NCBI GenBank assembly: GCA_004835665.1
Contig: RBKR01000017.1
Span: 372,001 to 436,000, forward strand
Source: Phoma sp. XZ068
Taxonomy: Eukaryota; Ascomycota; Dothideomycetes; Pleosporales; Didymellaceae
Length of the DNA: 64,000 bases
Direction: 5' to 3'
Shown here piece by piece: positions 1 to 12,150 of this stretch (its first letter is position 1; every line of letters starts with the position of its first letter). The notes beneath the pieces are model-generated. The model did no database searches, was not told where the DNA came from, and saw only the letters and a program-made list of their open reading frames with translations. Position numbers and translations under genes: made by a program.

Positions 1-197
1 TCGTTGTCGGCTCCGGCGGCAGCACCATCAACAACCTGCGCAAGGAGACTGGCACCAAGATCCAGGTTCCCCGCGACCAGGCCAAGGATGAGGCGATTGA
101 GATTACCGGCACAAGGGAAGGGTGTGAGCAGGCCCGCAAGATGATTCTGGACATCATTGCCAAGGGCGGAAACGGCGGCCGCCGTCGCGACGAGTGA
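1..197 (+). CDS. Vigilin/Scp160-type KH-domain protein, C-terminal end (partial)
   Basis: The reading frame is open from base 3 to a TGA at 195-197 and gives 64 residues; the 5' part lies outside the window. The segment is a KH domain: it opens with VVGSGGSTINNLRKETG, the GxxG loop region of a KH fold, followed by KIQVPRD and an AIEITGT strand and a closing helix EQARKMILDII. A short basic tail ends in GGRRRDE. A terminal KH domain of this kind is typical of the multi-KH vigilin/Scp160 proteins, which bind mRNA and associate with ribosomes and the ER. Another KH protein is possible because only one domain is visible. Confidence 0.75.
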   Translation, partial: VVGSGGSTINNLRKETGTKIQVPRDQAKDEAIEITGTREGCEQARKMILDIIAKGGNGGRRRDE

Positions 198-845
198 TTT
201 GTCTGTTTGAATAGCATGGGCGGAGCGATCTGAGCACAATTTGATGATTTGTTTCTTTCCAATGGGGATCTAGGGTCTAAGAATATGTAGACTTTCTGCT
301 GAAGGAATAAAAGTTTGCTTGTTCCTGTTGCTGGCTTGATCTTGTGATTGTGTTGGTGTTGGTGTTCTGTTTGTGTTTGTCTACACGCGCATGGCAAACA
401 ATGTGGCAAACAAATAACCTACGTAGAACAACTTTCCGTGACTAGCAAGCGGTTATACAGAGTGAATAACTGATCTGATTGCTTGTGCACAAATAGTCTT
501 GCTTAAGCTCTGCTATAGTAGGGTGAAGTCCAGCGACTCCACATTCTCCTCCAGTGGACTACGGTCGTCATTTTTCTCGTTGCTTTACCATGTTCGTTCT
601 GATCGTAAAAAAGCAATGACGAAAATATGACTTGCAGGATCTCATGTTGAAGACGCTGGAATAGTTGTTGAGTTGTTGGTATTGTTTGATATTGATATGA
701 GAAAAGGCCATGGAGGCGGTATACATGCAATAACGCCGGTGAAATGCAGTTCAAAAGAGGATTCAGTCCTCTGCTCTCAGCGCACAAGGTATCTGCTCAC
801 AGATTCTTGCGCACAGCTCCTCACAGCTCGCTCACAGTTCACGAC
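198..845. other. Intergenic / convergent 3' UTR region
   Basis: This stretch lies between two convergent genes. It holds an AATAAA at 306-311, suitably placed for 3' end formation of the KH gene, followed by a T/G-rich run. No credible reading frame is seen. Confidence 0.6.
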
Positions 846-2237
846 TCAGTGAGACTTTCCGCACCCGCACCCGCTCTTCTTAAGCCCAACCCGCTTGTTC
901 CAGCTCCATGTCATCTCAGGCTCCTTCGCCATCCTCCTCATCTCGCCGACGTCGCGATCACTGAACCCCTTGTCCAGCATACTGAACTCAGCACTCAACC
1001 TCGCGTACTTGATCGCCATGAACTTGTTACCAAAGCTACTGTACACTTCCGCAGCATGCTTGTACGCCGTAGCCTGGTACGCCCACAGACGCTCCTGGTC
1101 GTACATGCTCACCACCGCCTCGGCCATCTCGGGCGTCGCAGACGACGACGGCGTCCAGTCATTCAGCTTCTCCACCAGCTGCGCGATGTTCTCGAGCCTC
1201 GCGTCCGACTCGGCTGTCAGCGACGGATGTGCCGTGCACGCCGAGCAGCTGCACTTGAAGCCCCATGAGTTTTCAAGACGGTGCATTCGGTGCGCGCGGT
1301 TACGCTCGCTGTCGACGTACGAGATTGTGATCTCCTCACCTGGCTGGATCGTGCGCATTGCGTGAACGTAGTGTGTCATTGTCTCTTCGTCCCAGAAGTA
1401 GGCGGCGTTGGGGCGGCAGTCGTGGTTCAGCATTGCGATTTCCGGGAACAGACCGGCGTGCGAGATGTCGTCGACCGTGAGTTCGAAGTTGTTTGTGTTG
1501 ATGCGGTCGTCGACGGGGTCACCCTTGAAGTGGTCGAGGAGTTCCCAGAACAGGGCTTTGGAGGCTTCAGGCAGGGTTTCTACACCGCGGTACAGCAGTT
1601 CAAGGCGCTCCGGCTCATCCAGCTTGTAGATGTCCGAGTTGGTGACTAGAAGTGGCGTGGAGGCAAAGATCTGGTCGCCGCGGAAAAGCGTCTTGTTCGC
1701 GACCAGACCGCGACCCTTGATTGGGAACTCGTGCTGCACAAAAGGCGGGTTTTCGTAGTGGTTCGCGCGCTCCAAAGCCACAGGATTCCGGAAAGCCTGC
1801 TTTTGCAGCATCCCATAGGCTAACGACTCGGTTGTGACGATGAAGATTCCACGGCCATTGGCAAAGCTCTGGTCACTGAACAAGCAGTACGCCTCGGGGA
1901 TGTCGTCGTTTGCAAAGCACTCAGGCCAGAACGTCCATGGAAAGTTTTCCTGCTTCGATGCTGCAATTCTTGCCTCGTCGAGCGATGTTGTGATGTTAGA
2001 TTTGAATGTGAATTCTGAAGGTGCGGTGGCAGCAAGGTGGCATTCGCCATCGCGCAGTATCGAATCTGATGGACACGCGTCTTGTAGTAATGCCTGCTGA
2101 GGAACTTGGTCTAGTTTGTTGTGGTTGAGAGCCACCGCTCCGCTGAAGAGGCCAAAGTTGACCACGCCTTTCATATTGAAAACCATTACGACGATGCTGT
2201 ATGCGATGAGTATGTAAAGAGGTACGAGGGAGGTCAT
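846..2237 (-). CDS. SET-domain protein with N-terminal membrane anchor
   Basis: An uninterrupted frame encodes 463 residues. Residues 4-20 are a strongly hydrophobic segment (LVPLYILIAYSIVVMVF), predicting a signal anchor. A SET domain follows at about 173-308: the start FPIKGRGLVANK, the NHDCRPN motif at 271-277 (the AdoMet/substrate-site NHxCxPN signature), and EEITISY at 301-307. A post-SET-like cysteine cluster CSCSAC lies at 329-334. The family transfers methyl groups from AdoMet to lysines, often of histones or ribosomal proteins. In this subgroup the substrate is not known to me. The odd point is the membrane segment together with a cysteine-containing stretch at 55-120, which suggest an endomembrane or secreted location rather than nuclear. 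The initiator is the first in-frame ATG and no intron is needed. Confidence 0.8.
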   Translation of the reverse strand: MTSLVPLYILIAYSIVVMVFNMKGVVNFGLFSGAVALNHNKLDQVPQQALLQDACPSDSILRDGECHLAATAPSEFTFKSNITTSLDEARIAASKQENFPWTFWPECFANDDIPEAYCLFSDQSFANGRGIFIVTTESLAYGMLQKQAFRNPVALERANHYENPPFVQHEFPIKGRGLVANKTLFRGDQIFASTPLLVTNSDIYKLDEPERLELLYRGVETLPEASKALFWELLDHFKGDPVDDRINTNNFELTVDDISHAGLFPEIAMLNHDCRPNAAYFWDEETMTHYVHAMRTIQPGEEITISYVDSERNRAHRMHRLENSWGFKCSCSACTAHPSLTAESDARLENIAQLVEKLNDWTPSSSATPEMAEAVVSMYDQERLWAYQATAYKHAAEVYSSFGNKFMAIKYARLSAEFSMLDKGFSDRDVGEMRRMAKEPEMTWSWNKRVGLKKSGCGCGKSH

Positions 2238-2915
2238 GTCTGCTGCAAAGTTCGAAGGTCAAAGGTCATTAAGAAGAGAAAGTGTGCTCGCAACGAGAGA
2301 ATTCTGGACGTGGATGTGAAACGCGGACCGTGGTGAGGCGAGGGGTGAAACGTATCTGCGCGGGAAGCCGTCTCTTGTCTACAGAACAGGTGCGAAACCT
2401 GAAGCTTATATCAGAAACATGCCTGAGGAGTGTATCAGGCCACAAGGGAAGGGATCGGCGCTTGAGGTCAATCGGGAAAGCATGCTGCGTGAACTGTTGG
2501 AGTTATGGCGCGGGACAGCCTTCAACACGGCTAGGTTGCATTCTATATGCCATTACGCGTCTGACCCAAGTCTTCATAATTAACGTTCAATGCGTGCGCT
2601 TACAAGTGGGTGCGCAACTGGTGTGGCTGATGAGGTGTGAAGAGTGTGAAGATCAAACGTGAAACTAACACCGTGCCGACCTCTTCTCGGCTACCGATGC
2701 CCGGACCCCGGCGACCCCAGACAACGAGCAACTCCAAGCGACTCCACAGTCTGGCCGTCAGAAACCTACCAAACACATTCATCTGTTTCCGAAAATACAT
2801 TTTTGTTTAGGATGATTATATCATGTGATAAAGTTCACTTCAACTGCGGAGGCGGAATCTTCAAACTGATGATTTCATATTGCAAGAACGCTACAGTTAC
2901 AGAAACAATCTCGGC
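2238..2915. other. Intergenic, no gene seen
   Basis: This holds the promoter side of the SET gene and the 3' side of the multicopper oxidase gene. Short overlapping open frames on both strands lack family features. Confidence 0.5.
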
Positions 2916-4676
2916 TCAAACAACGGCAGACCCCGGGCCCTTGTAGTTGTACACATTATTGCACATGCTCGCGGCATCGCTTGCAGAGATGGCGCCTGGT
3001 TGGGCGTTGCAGTTGCCACTGGACGGACTGCCTTTGCAGAGTCCCTGTGAGGCTGATGAAATTGACTGTTGGCTCTGGAGAACATCTGGTGCCTCGATAA
3101 TGGTTGCAGCCATGCCGCCAACAAGATGGAGATCGATATGGCAATGGAAGAACCAGACACCGGGATTGCTTGCCTTGAAGCGGAGAACGATGTAGCCGTT
3201 GGCTGGGACGACAACACCATCACGCTTTGCTGGTATAGCTGGCAGCGAACCCTCATTTCCGTTCCAGGTTCCAAGTCCTCGAGCAACGATTTGGAAGACG
3301 TGGCCGTGAAGATGCATTGGGTGGGGGTACGGGTGCGTGTTCTGCAGGTGAATTTGCACGACCTGGCCAGACTTGACCACCCACGGATTGACCCCTGGGC
3401 CGTAGGTTGCGGGATCCATAGCTGCGCTGCCGGTAGACAAAGCGCTGAATAGCGAGGGAACCTTTGGTGGCGTCCAGGGCTGAGGACCAAGCCCGGTGCG
3501 CGTTCCAATTCCTGAGAAGTAGGTCTGATTTGTTGTGAGTTCGATCTTGTTATCGACTGGAGAAAGAAGTTTCTGGTTATCAAGCGGCTTCAGGTTGAAA
3601 TCATCAAATACAGCTGCTGGCACCCAGTTGAGTGTAAGGATGTTGGTAATGATGCTGAGCAGGGTGCTGAGGAGGCTCTGAACAATGTTACCAATGATGG
3701 TGATCTGGTTTGCCGGGGGAATAGCGCCAGTCAACATATCGGTCGACATCTTGATGATATAGTTTGCGTTTGCTGATAAGCCTAACAGGGCAGACTTTCC
3801 TTCCACAACAACACCATAACTCTGGCCTGCGCAAATCACAATCGTATCTGCCTGCGTGGACTGGACTTGCACGCCATCTACTTCGACTACGTTGAGTGTG
3901 TAGCCCTCGATATGGAATTGACCGCAAGCGAGACCGCCGATGTTGACAATCCTGATCAAGTATCGCTTTCCAGCAGCAATCTGAATGTTGGGGGCCTGCT
4001 TCTTGTCATCAAACAGAATAGAATCTGGAGATGGAAGATCGCCGTTTGTGTTGCTCGGGCTGAGGTAGTCCTTGATGATATCGGGCATCTGTCGGTGGTA
4101 CCAGTCAGACATGCTGTATGTCATCTGCGAGTCGATTTTCAGGCTTGCTTCCCATGGTTTGTCGTGAATGACCATCTTGCCACGGAGACCATCAGGATAT
4201 TGGCCCTTGTTGTGCGAGTGGTACCAGTGCGTGCCTGCGGGGCTGGCGATGAAGGTGTATGTAAAGGAGTCTCCGGGCTGGATGGCACATTGCGTAACCG
4301 ATACGGGGCCATCGACTCCGTTTGTTCCTTGCTGGAACATGCCGTGGAAATGGAGGGAGGTGGCTTGGTTGCCAAGGAGGTTTGTGGCAGTCACAACAAT
4401 TGTATCGCCCACATCTGCTTCGATCATTGGTACCCTGCTGTGGTGTTATTCTGAGAGACAACAGGAGGACGTCAAGACTTACGGCCACTGCCCATTGATT
4501 CCAATCACCTGTCTGGAGTAGCCATCGGGAGCTGCCTACAATGATCAGGTTCGTTCATACTCGTGCAACTCATCGAGACTCACTGTAACCCAACCAATCT
4601 TGAAGTCATAAGTCACTGTCTTCGCAGACACCAATGTAACGCACGCTGCCAGCAGCAATACCAGGGGGGTGAACAT
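2916..4676 (-). CDS. Laccase-like multicopper oxidase, secreted
   Basis: Three exons, complement of 2916-4434, 4483-4535 and 4584-4676, give 554 residues. Introns of 48 bp each have GTAAGT or GTGAGT donors and CAG or TAG acceptors, and the joins keep frame. Residues 1-18 are a signal peptide. The N-terminal cupredoxin signature reads INGQWPVPMIEADVGD. Copper ligands are intact: HFHG at 77-80, HWYHSH at 118-123, HPMHLHGH at 420-427 and HCHIDLHLVGGM at 479-490, with Met as the probable axial type 1 position. The family oxidises phenols or metal ions with reduction of O2 to water. There is no C-terminal membrane helix, so a Fet3-type ferroxidase anchored at the plasma membrane is less likely than an extracellular laccase-like enzyme. 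Substrate is unknown. Confidence 0.9.
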
Positions 4677-7212
4677 TTTGCTTGCAGGTGTAAAGTGTCT
4701 TGGATTCAAATGAGGAGACCTGCAAAGGATAATATATTGTTGAGCATCACGGCTGACGACTGCATCGCTGCCGGCTACCCGGATGCGCCATATTGCTATA
4801 CCATACTATGATCATTTTCTACTGACGGTTTGTTCATTATTCGGATCTCCAGTGTTGTATGCTGTCGATCGATGCCACATTATGCCTCGCTGCATCAATA
4901 GACTCCAAAGCTAGGCTGCAAGAAGTATTGCGCCTTGAGCCTCAATTGGAACCTGCATACTGTGGCGTTGAGCCAAATGCCCCCGGCGACGTCCTGTTGG
5001 TGCAAATCATGCTGGGAATAGCGGTACCTAAGTTGAGCATGACGATCTACACCCGAGCATAGAACACCCGAGCCGCAGCGCTACAGCTGTCCGTCCAAAC
5101 GCGAACCTTGGATTTGTGGCTCAAATAGATTGTGGTTCAAGCACAATTGGTTCAAGCAGAACGTGGTTCAGGCTGCAGGGAGATCAACTTCATCATATGC
5201 TCAATTATTAATTGCCAGACCTTGATTGCTAGAATAGCGAAATCGTTTTGGCAAGTCACATTGCAAGGCTGGCGTCAAGAGCAGTGCTGGCAGGAAGACG
5301 CTAGTGCGGGGTAAAGGGGAAGGAGTAGTGCGGATCGCCCAACGCTAGGCCTAAACTTCAACAATAATTATCGGACTTTCTCGCGGAGAGCCGGTATGTC
5401 GTCGACGGCGCATCAAATATGAGCCACATACAGCTGAAGAACGTGCTGGTTCACCAAACCGTCCTTACTATGTCTTTCGGGGCCTCTTTTACCGACGCCT
5501 CGCAGGCTCTCCGGCTGAGTTCCATCGCTTTGCCCTGCATCTTCGTCGACTAGTTGTACGCGTCAAATTCTACTCGACATATCTACGGATGCGATTTAGA
5601 GGGCCGCCTTATAGTGCTGACCTGCCACTCCCAGAATCCACGCTGCTGTTGACGTCACCTGCCCTGTTCTTCAGTTGGTTCGATCGGCGATACAGCAGTC
5701 TACTGTGTTCGACTTGGACTCTCAGCTTCCTCGACTGTGTGAACGAGCACAGGTCAAGCTAATGCGGTCTCTCGCCATCAGCAGGGACGCCAGGATTGGC
5801 TACGAATTATTCTCATCACGTCTTTGTAGACAAGGGGCTATAGGACGCCGAATCTTTGAAGTACGCATTACCTTATTCAAGCTCGTTCAAGACTTGTATG
5901 CCAGGCTCTGCGATGAGAGAAAAGTGGTCCAGCATCATATTTTCACATGCTTCACTGGCCCGGGCGACACCCAAAGGATCATGGCATCCACTCTTGTTCT
6001 CAGTAAGCCAGCTCGTGAAATGTCCACTTCGAACACCGAACAAGCCTGCTCATGCATAACGGAAACGAATGGCTGTATTGTAAGTCCCGAGCAATGAGCC
6101 ACAACGGTGAGGTACGCTGGCTTCGAACTAGGACCAGAGGTGAAGATATCAGAAAGCTGCAACCAGCGAAAGCTTGACCTTTCAATTCATACTTGAATAT
6201 TATGGAGAAGGGAGTCGAAGCTGTTGAAGGCCGAAGAGCGAGCGGATGTCGGCGGATCATGTCAGCCCGCCGGTGCGACAACAACCACACAACCACTCTT
6301 GGCCAAGCTCAATGCTTCAGCTGGACAATGATTGCAGCGAAGGGATGCAGTGAGAATTACCGACGGGAGATGGCATTTGGGCAAACCTGCGCGTTTCGAA
6401 CCAGTTCGGTATATCGAAGCGGTTATTGACATGAATTCACCGACTCCGACTGTTTTAGGCATCCAAGGCAGTGCAGTCCAGCCTCAGGCCACGTCAAGAT
6501 AAGCCGCCAAAGCCACGCCTGAACCTGCCAAACACGCGAGTCTCACTTAGATGCGATTGGTTCACACCTGTACTCTGTGTGTACATGCGCCTCATTGGCC
6601 TGCAGCTCATGTTCCGGTGAAGCTAAGCCCACGATGCTCGGACTTTACCATCTCGTCGGTCGAACTCCGCTCCGACTGTACATTGCCATGCAACACTGGC
6701 TTCCGCCCTTCGACGTATGCTGACTACCGATTTCCTCCAGAGCTGCTTCGCCGCTCCACCATGACGAGGGTGGAAAAGTGCAAGCGAGCCAATGTTTGGA
6801 AGGCCTCAACGCCACAGGGCCATTCGCGGCATGCACTAAACCTAATGAAGGCCAAAATGCGAAGAGTCGGGGATGTGATCCCGCCAAGATATTCGACTTG
6901 TGAGTGGAAGCGTACGAATCGCATCGCGTTTTCAACTGTTTTGGGATGGTTGAGTTACGGTCGTAAGCTTGTATGAGCCTCCACAATGTGGCCGTGGTGC
7001 ATCGAAAGTAGCGTGGCACGCAGTGCTGTGACTGCCTGCCAAACAGCACATCAAAAGATATAAGGCATCTAAATCTCCTGTTATCAGTGCCTCATTACTC
7101 GAGTCCAAACAATACAACACAGCAGCCTCACCGTCAAGGCAGTCCTCTACAGCATCTCCATCACCTCACAGAAACCCTGATACCTATCGCGCCTTAGGTC
7201 GCCGTCGTCAAA
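4677..7212. other. 2.5 kb intergenic region, no convincing gene
   Basis: Frames up to 141 codons occur on both strands (for example 5675-6097 plus and 6645-7049 minus) but they overlap each other, start without context and show no domain or codon bias. A small cluster of GGTTCAAGCA-like repeats lies at about 5130-5170. The last 200 bases are the promoter and leader of the RTA1 gene. Confidence 0.45.
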
Positions 7213-8245
7213 ATGACAATCGCTCCTCCCAACCCTGATACGTGCACGTCTATCGGCCAGATTGTCGACTGGGAAGGCATCCCCGTTGAATGCACCATCG
7301 AGGGCACACTCTACGGCTACTACCCCTCCCTGGGCGGCAACGCCTTCTTCGTTGCCTTCTTTGCACTCTGCTTCATCATCCAACTCGTCCAAGGAATTCG
7401 CTACAAGACATGGACCTACATGATCGCACTCTGCTTAGGTTGCGCCGGTGAGGCCGTCGGTTATGGCGGCAGAATCATGATGTAAGCAGCCTCACCCTCG
7501 AGCCTGGATGCAAATAAGACACTGGCTGATTGTGTAACACAGGTACAATGACCCACTCGCAGACGCTGGCTTCATGACCCAGATCTGCTGTTTGATCATC
7601 AGTCCCGCATTCATCGCTGCTGGCATCTACATCACGCTGAAGCACCTCGTTATCAACTTTGGAGAGTCCTGGTCGAGGCTGCGACCGGCGTGGTACACAT
7701 ACATCTTCATCTGCGGTGATCTTATCTCGCTGGGCCTTCAGGGTGCTGGTGGTGGTCTTGCGTCAGGTGGCGATGATGGCTCCACCACACAAGATGTTGG
7801 CACTAATCTGATGATTGCGGGTGTCATCTTCCAGGTTGTCCTTCTTGTTTTCTTCGGATACTTCCTTGTCGAGTACGCCATCCGCACACATCGCCGCCGC
7901 GACCAGCTGTCAGCTGAGTCGATGAGATTGTTCAAGTCGACACCGTTCCGCTGCTTCATGTTTGCTGTTGCTGTCGCGTACATGGGCATCTTCATTCGAT
8001 GTGTCTACCGTATTCCCGAGCTCACTGGAGGCTGGAGGAGCGAGCTGATGCGCAACGAGGCAGAGTTCATTGTGCTTGAGGGAGTCATGATTGTGCTCAG
8101 TGTTGCTGTCCTCACAATCTTCCACCCTGGTTACTGCTTCCCTGCGCTTGCCAATACCATTGGGAAGAACAAGAAGGCGCCGCGTGGCAAGAGCCTGGAT
8201 GAGAACTCCGATATGGAGGTAGTCGCCAGCCGTTCAGCTGCTTAA
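7213..8245 (+). CDS. RTA1-family seven-helix membrane protein
   Basis: Two exons, 7213-7481 and 7543-8245, give 323 residues. The 61 bp intron has a GTAAGC donor and an ACACAG acceptor and rejoins the frame as RIMMYNDPLAD. The protein has an extracellular N-terminus with conserved cysteines (residues 11 and 26), then about seven hydrophobic helices. Family marks visible are YGGRI near residue 85 and LGLQGAGGG near 165. The RTA1/Rsb1/lipid-translocating exporter family is fungal-specific and is linked in yeast to aminocholesterol resistance and sphingoid-base export. The C-terminal tail is hydrophilic. Start choice: the ATG at 7213 lies in an AAAATGAC context and is the first in frame. The specific ligand cannot be told. 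Confidence 0.9.
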
Positions 8246-8519
8246 AGAAGGCAGAGTGCTAGGTTTTTATGTTTTGGGCATCATCTGTAGACTGTTATTG
8301 TGGTGGAATGGACGTGCTAGATTTACTATCTTGATATCCGGCGATTTAGACTAGATTCTTAGCGAAATGCCTTGGAAACCCTCCCAACCGTCCCACCTAA
8401 GATATGATTCGATGCTCGCCTGTTATTTGACCTCCAACCCTTATTAGCTCCACGATATCTAGGTAGGTCATAAGAACAGACGTCCGGAGAGTCCGCAAGA
8501 TTTCCAGTCTCGTGCATCT

Positions 8520-9141
8520 TCACACGTGGTACTCGATTTCGATGCTCTTGGCTTTCCACATATTGAGTCGCTTGATAGCGGTCTGTCGCCTTTGATAGTA
8601 CCACTCAGCGACTCTTGGGGTGCAGTTGTCGTCGGGGATATAAAAGTCATCGCCCTCAATCCCACCCACCCACACAACGATCCGTGTCAGCCCTTTTAAG
8701 CGTGACAGCACTTCATCCGTAACGCGATCGCATCTTTGTGGCCATATATAAGTCCTGATTGCTCCCAATTGCCGCGGCGATAAACTTCCAGTAAAGCTCA
8801 CGAGGCTGATGGTCGTACCGAGGCGGAACTCGTTTGCCTTGAAGACCAGGAGATCGGTTTCGGCGTAGATCTGGCGGCACGTTCTGGTCAGGTGAAGCAA
8901 CACAGGAACTGAAGTAGATCTGAGGTGGATTGGTGGAATTATTTGAGAGTAGTTGGTGTCGGCACAGTAAAAGTGAGGGTGCAGGAAAGCGATGTGCTTG
9001 CCTCCGAGTGCGTAACCGTAGATGCGATTGCGGATCTCGCCTGGTAAGCGCAAGAAAGGTGACTTCGGTTCGCTGTTTGAGTTTCTGTAATGATATCAGA
9101 ATTGACAATGATGGTCTCTGGTAGGCTTACATCGTGTTCAT
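8520..9141 (-). CDS. Small 2EXR-type (F-box-like) fungal protein
   Basis: Two exons, complement of 8520-9084 and 9131-9141, give 191 residues. The first exon is only 11 bp (ATG AAC ACG AT), and a 46 bp intron with a GTAAGC donor and TTACAG acceptor joins it to the main exon. The resulting N-terminus contains SPFLRLPGEIRNRIYGYALGG, the conserved opening of the 2EXR fungal family, followed by HLTRTCRQIYAETDLLVFKANEF near residues 66-88. This family is large and lineage-expanded in filamentous ascomycetes, and its molecular role is not established. The short exon explains why a start inside the domain (base 9053) would otherwise be called. There are no membrane segments. Confidence 0.85.
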
Positions 9142-12100
9142 TGTGACGTCCACTCCTTCCTGTCGCACTCGAATTCAAGGTTGGTTCAAGGTTGCGAGTT
9201 GGGTGTTAGCTCATAGTGGAGTTTTTGCGGTAGTTGACTAACGAGGTGAAGGTGAAACCGCAAGTCATTTGTTGTGCTCACGTGTAACGCACTCGGCACA
9301 AAAAGTCGGCCTTGCTTGTCGCCACCTTCACCTCATGGCAAGCGAAAAGAACATAAAAGTAGCAAAGGGGAGCTTGGAATATACTAGCATAGCAATTTTA
9401 CACTTCCTACTTCTGAACCAGCAACATCGATACATCCTTCTGATTATAACAGTTGCGCCGTACGCAGAGAATAGTTCGAAGAATTTTTGAAATCTACTCC
9501 TTACTTTGGGTGTCCGTGGATGTTATTGCTGCTACTCGCATTTCTTGCTTAAATACAATCTTACTCCACAAGAAAAAGAATAGATATGTACATCATGTTA
9601 AAATTCGAAGCTGCGGAGACTGCAAAAAGCTCCAGTAATCTTGATTGAAGTGAGACTCGAAAGCGTGAATTGCAAAGACATGTACATATCTTCCTGAAAT
9701 CTGTTCAAGCGGTCCCATATAACTAAAAACACTACAGTGTTGATTTCACAATTAGGGTGCTTTGTGAATCATTGGTTGCCTTCCCTTCTGAGGGTGCTAA
9801 AGGTCAAGCGGGCATCTTGCAGAGCATTGAACTCTGCGGCCTAGATTTGATTATGTCTCTAGGTAACACAATAGTGATTTCCATTAAAATATCAATGACC
9901 TTAATGGCGGACGTGTGAAGGTTCGATGCAAGGCAACACGCTTCGGATGTCTCTTCATGTTCGAACCGACTTTGAATCCCTCGCCAGTGGGCAACAGCAG
10001 ACGATTGGCCGAGTGTATCTAACCAAGAAGAAAGAGAATTAGACGCGCTTATAAGACCAATTTTCGATAGGTATGGGGATACAGCTGGCCGACAGTCCTA
10101 CACCAATTTGACTGCCTAGGTAGGTAGGAGGTCATGATCGGGTGTGCCGCCATGATAAAGTTATGCCTTGGCATTATCGCGTCGGTGTGAACAATAGTCG
10201 GCCGATCCGCATCCTGGGTAGGTTCCTAGGGCGAAGTTCTCATCTTCTCCACCGTATGCTTTCCTTTCCACTAATTTAGGCAAGCAGCTCAATCAAGAAT
10301 AACTCATTAGAGCCGTGACGCTTTCGAGCAACCTCACCGCCATAGCTATGGTCTATGTATAGCCTGAAAATTTCCTCGACACAAGATATGTCGCCATAGC
10401 AGCGCACACGTTGTCTCAGCTGACTCAGGTAAGGCTGCTCAACTCGTTATGGAAGAGCTCACTTGGGAAACAGACATGGCTCAATTGAGAACAATGATAT
10501 CATGCTACTTGTGCTCTCTTTTAATTCGAGATTGCTTGATGTGAAACTTAGATGCCATGGTTAAGGTTGTACAGCTTGAACTCGACGTCAAAAAGAAACG
10601 CATTTAACGTCTGGGGTCCCTTGCACTGGGGTTTAATTTGTATTGTATTTTGATTGTTGATCTCGGGAGCTGACGATATGGTTATACAAAGAAGATGGCC
10701 ATCGTTTCAAACTCACTTTTCTGCCGACTCCAGGTGCGTCCAACGATACCAAGGTGATCTGCTCACCAAGGAGCCAAGGCACGAAAAGTCTCCCTCAACA
10801 AGCATCGGACAGCGCCACGGAGCCCCAGAGAATGCCGTGAAGCCCCAAAGATCTGAGAACAACTTGCAGATAAGGACAAGACACTGTGCGAGCATGAGTA
10901 ACATAGCTTCACGGCAGCCTCATTTGTCAGCGCAGAATCACCAACAAACACCCACTTTCCTGTTTTTGTAAACTATACCACTGTACCGCTTTTGCCGCCC
11001 GTACCGCCTTCTCTATCACTGCATGTTACCTCCTTGCAACATCCCAGATACCATACCATGCCAGTACCTTCCTTTTGTGCAACGGGGCCCACCACAGGCG
11101 CAAGGGTACCTGCCAAGTGTACCTTGGTAGCACAGTTCGTATTACCTTCATTCTCATCATCGCCTAGACACGCTGCCAGGGTACGTATGGTAACCTATGC
11201 AGTTACCTCCGTATAGCTGAGTGCCTACGTCTGATGATAAACTAATGATCTTGAACGCGGTTGTAAGTGTCTCGGTGTAGTACTGATGTCCAATCAGGGA
11301 GCTAAGTCTCAACTCAAGCGACCCATCCATACTTTATGATGCTTTCAGAAGATCAACATGTCGGTGCAGTCCAGCCCTGCATTCAGAACTCGATGTTTGC
11401 TGAGAAAATGGACGCTGCGTGGGAGGCGATGTCGGAGCTTATCGCGAAATGGCATGGATTTTCCTCTTAGTCCCTGCCTCATACTTCTCATCTAAACCAT
11501 GCCTATTTCTTATTCTTCTGTAGCAGTCCAAAGCGTTTGAAAAGCTACTCTTATCATGTGTGTGCGCCAATACTGCCGCCGGCATCGCCGGAATGCCGAC
11601 TCCAACGTGTAGTTAAAAGGTAGTAGGAGAATGGTCAGACCAGGGACTCGATTACTGAGCCATTGCTACAAGGGTCAGATTGGCCTCTTGTGATTGGAGG
11701 CGTGGTAGCCTGCTCTAGACTTTGTGGGGCGAATTATGTCAGGTTCCACATTCTAACAAGCTTCTAAAGCTCGCACTTCTATTCCGACAAGCGCTCCCAC
11801 GTACGCTACTTGAGTTCTAGGGAGACACGTTTTTTGAGCTCCTAAAAGCCTCCTATTGGCTAGGGCAACATCGCCGGTAGATCAACTATATCGGGGCTTC
11901 TTACCGAGTATCCCCCCAATATTCTCTACCGAGATCTCACACTTCCATCGGACAATCGTCATAGGTTATGAATCTGGTCATATCACTTATATCCTCACGT
12001 GTGAATGAGATATAACCAGCCTCCGACTAAACGCCCAAATCCTAGACCCGAGCCGCTCAGACCACGATCGGATCTATGACAACCCATGACAACCCTACCG

Positions 12101-12150
12101 CCGATCCACTTAAGCGGGAATAATTGGCCTTCGAATACACAAAGCAATCA
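9142..12150. other. 3 kb gene-poor region
   Basis: Rather A/T-rich, with no frame that has domain character. Notable items are CTAGGTAGGTAGG at about 10116, a run at 10981-11215 unusually dense in TACC/TACCT words, and a short coding-like frame at 11336-11470 (44 codons). The final part is the promoter of the Zn2Cys6 gene. No transposon ends or terminal repeats were seen. Confidence 0.45.

Noticed and set aside
6551..7049. Overlapping 130-140 codon frames on both strands upstream of the RTA1 gene
   Set aside because: Mutually overlapping, random composition, and lying in the promoter region of the real gene.
9142..12150. Degraded transposon in the gene-poor region
   Set aside because: No terminal repeats, target-site duplications or reverse-transcriptase/transposase fragments could be recognised; base composition alone is not enough.
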